From Hydrogenophaga sp. (lineage in GTDB: Bacteria > Pseudomonadota > Gammaproteobacteria > Burkholderiales > Burkholderiaceae_C), in assembly GCF_011390835.1 (NCBI RefSeq), contig NZ_JAABRQ010000001.1, forward strand, positions 186,001-250,000: 64,000 nucleotides of DNA. The letters are read 5' to 3'. The notes beneath the pieces were generated by a model that made no database searches, was not told the DNA's origin, and worked only from the letters and a program-made list of their open reading frames with translations. A program made the position numbers and the translations under genes. Below, in pieces: positions 60,087-64,000 of this stretch; position 1 is the first letter of the stretch, and every line of letters begins with the position of its first letter.

Positions 60087-61280
60087 TCATATCACCTCCA
60101 GCTCCGCATTGAGCGCGCCCGAAGCCTTGATCGCCTGCAGAATGGCCAGCAGGTCTTGCGGTGTGGCGCCCAGCGCATTGAGCACGCGCACCACATCGGC
60201 CAGCTGGGCCGCGGCAGGGACCTCGATCAGCGAACCGGTGTCCTGGCTGATCTGGATGTTGGCCTTTTCACTGACCACGGTCTGGCCGCCAGTGGACAGC
60301 GGGTTAGGCTGGCTGATCACCGGCGTGGAGCTGATGCTGACCGACAGGTTGCCGTGAGACACGGCGCATGCCGCCAGCGTCACCGCCTGGTTCATCACGA
60401 TGGAGCCGGTTCGCGAGTTGATGATGACCTTGGCCACGGGGATGGGTGCGTCCAGCCGGACCTCTTCCACCGCAGCCAGAAAACCCACGCGGGCGTTCGG
60501 GTCGGCCGGCGCACGAAGCCGGATCACGCGCCCGTCCAACGCATTGGCGGTGCCGCTGCCCAGCTTCTTGTTGATGGCGTCCGTCACGCGCAGGGCGGTC
60601 TGAAAATCGCTGCTGTCCAGCCCGAGATCGATGGTTTCACCGAGCGCAAACGGCGTGGCCACCGCACGCTCGATCTGGGCACCGCCCGGAATGCGACCGG
60701 CACTCAGGTGGTTGATCTGCACCTTGCTGCCGCCAGCCGACGCGCCTGCTCCGCCCACCAGCAGGTTGCCCTGGGCCAGCGCGTAGATCTGGCCGTCCGC
60801 GCCCTTGAGAGGTGTGGTGATCAGGGTGCCGCCACGCAGCGATTTCGAATTGCCGATGGAGGACACGGTCACATCCATCATCTGGCCAGGCTGTGCAAAC
60901 GCGGGCAGTTGGCCTGTGACCATGACCGCCGCCACGTTCTTGATCTGCAGGTTGGCGCCCGGCGGCAGGGAGAGACCGAGCTGCTGCAACTGGTTCTGAA
61001 GGCTCTGTGCGGTGTAGGGCATCTGCGTGGTCTGGTCGCCGGTGCCGTCCAGTCCCACCACCAGGCCGTAGCCGGTCAGCTGGTTGGTGCGGACGCCTTG
61101 CACCGAAGCGATTTCCTTGACCCGGATGCCTTGCGCGGCGGCGGGATCGATGGCCCACAGTGGCAGGCCCATCAGCATCAGCGCAAACGCCAGCATACGG
61201 CGCTGCCAGGAAGAGGCTGCTGCGTTCGCCGGCAGTGGGCGGTTGGGCAAGGCCATCATCGGCACAAAATGGGATTTCAT
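60087..61280 (-). CDS. flgI: Flagellar P-ring protein FlgI
   Basis: This 397-residue periplasmic ring protein surrounds the rod in peptidoglycan. After a long N-terminal segment with signal-type hydrophobic stretch (MLAFALMLMGLPLWAIDPAAAQ) comes the conserved GIRVKEIASVQGVRTNQLTGYGLVVGLDGTGDQTTQMPYTAQSL. IVMNQAVTLAACAVSHGNLSVSIS is also typical, and it ends GATPQDLLAILQAIKASGALNAELEVI. The N-terminal region before about residue 28 may be a misassigned start. It is 20 bp from flgH. Confidence 0.96.
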   Translation of the reverse strand: MKSHFVPMMALPNRPLPANAAASSWQRRMLAFALMLMGLPLWAIDPAAAQGIRVKEIASVQGVRTNQLTGYGLVVGLDGTGDQTTQMPYTAQSLQNQLQQLGLSLPPGANLQIKNVAAVMVTGQLPAFAQPGQMMDVTVSSIGNSKSLRGGTLITTPLKGADGQIYALAQGNLLVGGAGASAGGSKVQINHLSAGRIPGGAQIERAVATPFALGETIDLGLDSSDFQTALRVTDAINKKLGSGTANALDGRVIRLRAPADPNARVGFLAAVEEVRLDAPIPVAKVIINSRTGSIVMNQAVTLAACAVSHGNLSVSISSTPVISQPNPLSTGGQTVVSEKANIQISQDTGSLIEVPAAAQLADVVRVLNALGATPQDLLAILQAIKASGALNAELEVI

Positions 61281-61300
61281 GAGCCCTATTTTGGGCAGGC

Positions 61301-61984
61301 TCAGAAAGGGATAACGCTCAAAAAGAACCGTGCAAGCCAGCCAATTGAAAGCGCTTCTCCCTGCGCACCACGCCCACGTGACTCGATTCGCGCATTGGCT
61401 ACCTGGGTGGAAGGCACCATGTTGCCGGGCTGGATCTGGCGCGGATCGACCGTGCCGGAGAAGCGCAGCACGTCCACGTTCTGGTTCACACCGATCTGTT
61501 TCTCGCCCGCCACCACCAGGTGGCCGTTGGGCAGGACCTCGAGCACGGTGGCGGTGATGGAGCCGGAGAAGGTGTTGGCACTTTCGGTGCCCCCCGTACC
61601 GGCAAAGCTGTTGGATGACTGGGCTCCGGTCTGAAACTTGTCCAGCAACGGCGCTTTGAGGAAAGGCAGAGCTGACACGCTGGCCGACAACTCACCCGAA
61701 CGGTCAATCGAAGCGGAGGACTTCTGGCTCGCGTTGATTCGCTCGGTGATCTGGATGGTGAGGCTGTCACCCGGCATCCGGGCCCGCGGATCTTCAAACG
61801 CGGGCCGGTAGCTAACGGCTTGAAAAATGCCCCCCGTGGGTACAGCTGCAACCGCCGGCGCAGCCGCATAACGCACCGCCGTCACTGGTACCACATCGAC
61901 CTCGGGCGTGTTCTGAAGCGTGGCGCAACCGGTCAACGCAAGCAGTGCGAGTGGAGCAAGGCGAAACGAAAAAACGGGATTCAT
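61301..61984 (-). CDS. flgH: Flagellar L-ring lipoprotein FlgH
   Basis: This 227-residue outer-membrane ring lipoprotein has lipobox LALLALTGC (Cys20). FGTGG-type motifs are replaced by ASIDRSGELSASVSALP, and the family block STFSGSITATVLEVLPNGHLVVAGEKQIGVNQNVDVLRFSGTVDPRQIQPGN is clear, ending SIGWLARFFLSVIPF. The start at 61984 is decided by the lipoprotein signal; the frame to 62125 crosses the intergenic repeat. flgI follows after 20 bp. Confidence 0.96.
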   Translation of the reverse strand: MNPVFSFRLAPLALLALTGCATLQNTPEVDVVPVTAVRYAAAPAVAAVPTGGIFQAVSYRPAFEDPRARMPGDSLTIQITERINASQKSSASIDRSGELSASVSALPFLKAPLLDKFQTGAQSSNSFAGTGGTESANTFSGSITATVLEVLPNGHLVVAGEKQIGVNQNVDVLRFSGTVDPRQIQPGNMVPSTQVANARIESRGRGAQGEALSIGWLARFFLSVIPF

Positions 61985-62031
61985 GAATTTCCTTTCGAAG
62001 CCACCGTCCAACGTCCTACGAAGCAGACACT

Positions 62032-62098
62032 CCAAACCCAGAACGCTGCAGAACTGGCTTCGCCATGCTGCAGGTGCTGCGCCCGCAAGGGATTCGTG
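62032..62098 (-). repeat. Post-stop hairpin repeat, copy E (after flgG)
   Basis: On the minus strand the core is CTGCAG...TGGC-GAA-GCCA...CTGCAG (plus-strand arms 62046-62051, 62055-62058, 62062-62065 and 62068-62073), flanked by CAGCACC and GTTCTGGG. It is more diverged than the others but keeps the 3-base loop and outer stem. It begins 23 bp after the flgG stop and follows transcription. Confidence 0.62.
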
Positions 62099-62121
62099 CA
62101 CAGCGTGGCTGGGTCGGGTCA

Positions 62122-62904
62122 TCACAGCTGCGCCAGGCGCTGCAGCATCTGGTCACTGGTCTGGATGGCCTTGGAGTTCATCTCATACGCACGCTGGGTC
62201 TGAATCATGGTGACCAGCTCCTGCACCACGTTGACGTTGGAGGTCTCCACAAAGCCCTGCATCACCGTGCCCATGCCGGCGCTGCCAGGTGCGCCGTTGA
62301 CCGGGTTGCCTGATGCCAGGCTCTCGGTGTAGAGGTTCTGGCCTCGTGGCTCCAGGCCAGCCGGGTTGATGAAGTTGGCCAGTTCGATGTTGCCGACCAC
62401 GGCGGGCTGCGCGCTACCAGGCATCTTGACCGAGACCACACCGTCGCTGGAGACGGTGATGCTTTGCGCCTCGGCCGGGATGGTGATGCCTGCGGTGAGC
62501 GGGAAGCCGCTGGAGGTGACCATGCGGCCCTGGGCGTCGAGCTGCAGGCTGCCGTCGCGGGTGTAGCCAACCGTTCCGTCGGGCATAGAGACCTGCAGAA
62601 AGCCATTGCCGCTGATGGCCAGATCGAGGTTGTTGCCCGACTGCTGCAGGCTGCCCTGGGCAAACGAGCGCGAAGTCGCAACGGTGCGCACACCCAGGCC
62701 GATTTGCAGGCCGGTGGGCAGCTCGCTCTGCTCCGAGCTGTTGGCGCCGACCTGACGCAGGTTCTGGTACATCAAGTCTTCGAACACCGCGTTGGCGCGC
62801 TTGAAACCGTTGGTGGAGGTGTTGGCCAGGTTGTTGGCGATCACGTCCAGCTGGGTTTGCTGTGCCTGCATGCCGGTCTTGGAAATCCAGAGCGAATTGA
62901 TCAT
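62122..62904 (-). CDS. flgG: Flagellar distal rod protein FlgG
   Basis: This 260-residue distal rod subunit has N-terminus [53 protein letters not shown], a classic FlgG start with the ANN(L)ANxxTxGFK motif. The C-terminus [39 protein letters not shown] is the rod-hook helix. It is secreted by the flagellar export system. It follows flgF by 28 bp. Confidence 0.97.
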   Translation of the reverse strand: MINSLWISKTGMQAQQTQLDVIANNLANTSTNGFKRANAVFEDLMYQNLRQVGANSSEQSELPTGLQIGLGVRTVATSRSFAQGSLQQSGNNLDLAISGNGFLQVSMPDGTVGYTRDGSLQLDAQGRMVTSSGFPLTAGITIPAEAQSITVSSDGVVSVKMPGSAQPAVVGNIELANFINPAGLEPRGQNLYTESLASGNPVNGAPGSAGMGTVMQGFVETSNVNVVQELVTMIQTQRAYEMNSKAIQTSDQMLQRLAQL

Positions 62905-62932
62905 GGGGTGTTCCTAGGAGAGAAGGGGTGAA

Positions 62933-63670
62933 TCAGCCGTTGAGGCTGAGCAGCTGGGCTGCGGTCTTGTCGTTGGTTTCGCCGTTCTGCAGCATGCGCA
63001 TCTGCACCTCGAACTGGCGGGCGACGGCGATCATGCCGACCATGGCCTCGATCGGGTTCACGTTGCTGCCTTCGAGGGCGCCACTTTGCAGCCGCGCGTT
63101 GGCATCGGCCGGCAGCGGGTCGCCGAGCGGACCGCGGAAAAGACCGTCCTCGCCGCGCTGCAAGCGGTTTTCCTGGTCTGGTGTGACCAGCTTGAGCCGC
63201 CCCAGTGCCTGAGGCGCCTGGCCGCTCACCCGCGCGGTCACCGTGCCATCTTCACCCACGTCGATCTGGGCATTGGCCGGTGCCACGATGGGTCCACCGT
63301 CGCCCAGCATAGGCAGGCCCAGCGGGTTGACCACGGTGCCGTTGGCGTCGACCTCCAGCGCGCCCGCCCGCGTGTAGGCCTCGGTGCCGTCCAGGCCAAG
63401 CACCGCAAAGTAGCTGCTCCCACGCGCGGCCACATCAAGGTTTCGCCCAGTGTTGGTGATTGACCCCGGCGCATCCGAATGACCCGCAGTGGCCTCGAGC
63501 GCGAACACCCGGGTACTGGACCCGTCGCCGCGCACCGGCACCGCGCGAAAGGTCGCGAGCTCGGCGCGAAAGCCTGGCGTGGATGCATTGGCCAGGTTGT
63601 TGGCCAGCAACTGCTGCCGGTACTGCGCCGCGTTGGCGCCGGTCATGGCGGTGTAGATCAGGCGGTCCAT
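62933..63670 (-). CDS. flgF: Flagellar proximal rod protein FlgF
   Basis: This 245-residue proximal rod subunit begins MDRLIYTAMTGANAAQYRQQLLANNLANASTPGFRAELATFRAVPV. The body has TNTGRNLDVAARGSSYFAVLGLDGTEAYTRAGAL and the C-terminal GSNVNPIEAMVGMIAVARQFEVQMRMLQNG helix. The start at 63670 is certain from the family N-terminus; the open frame to 63748 is not part of the gene. It lies between flgE and flgG as usual. Confidence 0.97.
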   Translation of the reverse strand: MDRLIYTAMTGANAAQYRQQLLANNLANASTPGFRAELATFRAVPVRGDGSSTRVFALEATAGHSDAPGSITNTGRNLDVAARGSSYFAVLGLDGTEAYTRAGALEVDANGTVVNPLGLPMLGDGGPIVAPANAQIDVGEDGTVTARVSGQAPQALGRLKLVTPDQENRLQRGEDGLFRGPLGDPLPADANARLQSGALEGSNVNPIEAMVGMIAVARQFEVQMRMLQNGETNDKTAAQLLSLNG

Positions 63671-63738
63671 GGGATGTACTCCAGGGGATTGGCGAGCGAG
63701 GTGTCTATTCCGGGACGCAGCGAACGCGCGGCTTGGGT

Positions 63739-63780
63739 CCGAGGGCATCGCGGTACCGGTTCGGCCGGGCCGCCAATGCC
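63739..63780 (-). repeat. Possible degenerate post-stop hairpin repeat (after flgE)
   Basis: On the minus strand CCGGC-CGA-ACCGG then TACCGCGATGCCCTCGG recalls the CCGGC-GGA-GCCGG core and GGCATTCTGAG end of the copy upstream of dppC. It lies about 48 bp after the flgE stop, with GACC/GGTC before it. It is weaker than the other copies and listed with reserve; the rest of the 157-bp flgE-flgF gap shows nothing else. Confidence 0.35.
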
Positions 63781-63827
63781 GACCCTTTAATTAGGTCGCA
63801 CGCAGCACGGCAGATGTGGGACATCCA

Positions 63828-64000
63828 TCACCTCATGTTCAACAGCGTGCTCAGCACCTGATCTTGGGTCTTGATGGTTTGCGCGTTGGCCTGGTAGGAG
63901 CGCTGGGCGGTCATCATGCTCACCAGTTCGAAGGTGATGTCCACGTTGGAGTCCTCCACCGCACCGGAGCGCAGAAAGCCCAGCTTGCCTTCGCCCGGCC
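63828..64000 (-). CDS. flgE: Flagellar hook protein FlgE (C-terminal 56 residues, cut by window edge)
   Basis: Only the C-terminus is in the window: PGEGKLGFLRSGAVEDSNVDITFELVSMMTAQRSYQANAQTIKTQDQVLSTLLNMR. The SNVDI...LV.MM.AQR.YQANAQ.IKT.D..L motif is the FlgE/rod-hook C-terminal helix, and position ahead of flgF supports flgE over flgG-like proteins. The rest of the gene continues beyond 64000. Confidence 0.92.
   Translation of the reverse strand, partial: PGEGKLGFLRSGAVEDSNVDITFELVSMMTAQRSYQANAQTIKTQDQVLSTLLNMR

Overview
The window is chromosomal DNA of a GC-rich betaproteobacterium, most likely order Burkholderiales and family Comamonadaceae (Hydrogenophaga/Acidovorax-like). This placement rests on gene content and order: ResB next to cytochrome c4 and EngB, two LpxL-type acyltransferases divergent from metK, two Burkholderia-type general porins, a Coq7 hydroxylase, a HexR/transaldolase pair, a type II secretion cluster with divergent gspC, and a flgE-to-flgL run. 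Almost all of it is ordinary housekeeping coding sequence. The exception is an AT-richer, gene-poor stretch at about 10.1-11.27 kb.

Layout. 1-5.6 kb: cytochrome c maturation (resB, cut by the window edge), cytochrome c4, the ribosome-assembly GTPase engB and two lipid A acyltransferase homologues. 5.8-10.1 kb: metK with a structured leader and a strong terminator, a soluble multi-PAS histidine kinase and a short-chain dehydrogenase. 10.1-11.3 kb: a degenerate accessory stretch with small uncertain ORFs, TATACC repeats and an IS-end-like tandem repeat. 11.3-13.5 kb: groES-groEL under a sigma-32-like promoter and a perfect CIRCE operator. 13.7-18.7 kb: a class III aminotransferase, a SnoaL/AraC fusion regulator, transaldolase and a divergent HexR regulator with a HexR-type box between them, and a small secreted protein. 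18.8-27.5 kb: a peptide ABC transporter operon (two binding proteins, two permeases, two ATPases) that also encodes an M20 amidohydrolase. 27.7-36 kb: a DUF3047 lipoprotein, a ComEA-like HhH protein, two porins, coq7, an OsmC protein, a leader or small RNA followed by ilvA, and a divergent CobT.

35.9-47.6 kb: a type II secretion system, gspC on the minus strand and gspGHIJKLMNDEF on the plus strand. 47.7-55.8 kb: a 5'-nucleotidase, an SbmA/YddA-type ABC exporter, fumC, queC, an EamA transporter with a very His-rich tail, an apparently N-terminally truncated anchor-type protein, and an HDOD protein. 55.8-64 kb: flagellar hook, rod and ring genes flgE(partial)-F-G-H-I-J-K-L, all on the minus strand.

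The most interesting non-coding signal is a family of about 60-75 bp intergenic repeats placed just after stop codons (after gspE, gspF, the 5'-nucleotidase gene, flgI, flgG, the first binding-protein gene and perhaps flgE). Every copy is oriented with transcription. Each folds into a three-base-loop hairpin, usually inside an outer stem, and arms change on both sides between copies, which points to selection on structure. Other leads are a possible small RNA or attenuator upstream of ilvA with a CCUCC-like loop, a CobT homologue in which both catalytic glutamates appear replaced, and the gene-poor stretch at 10-11 kb.
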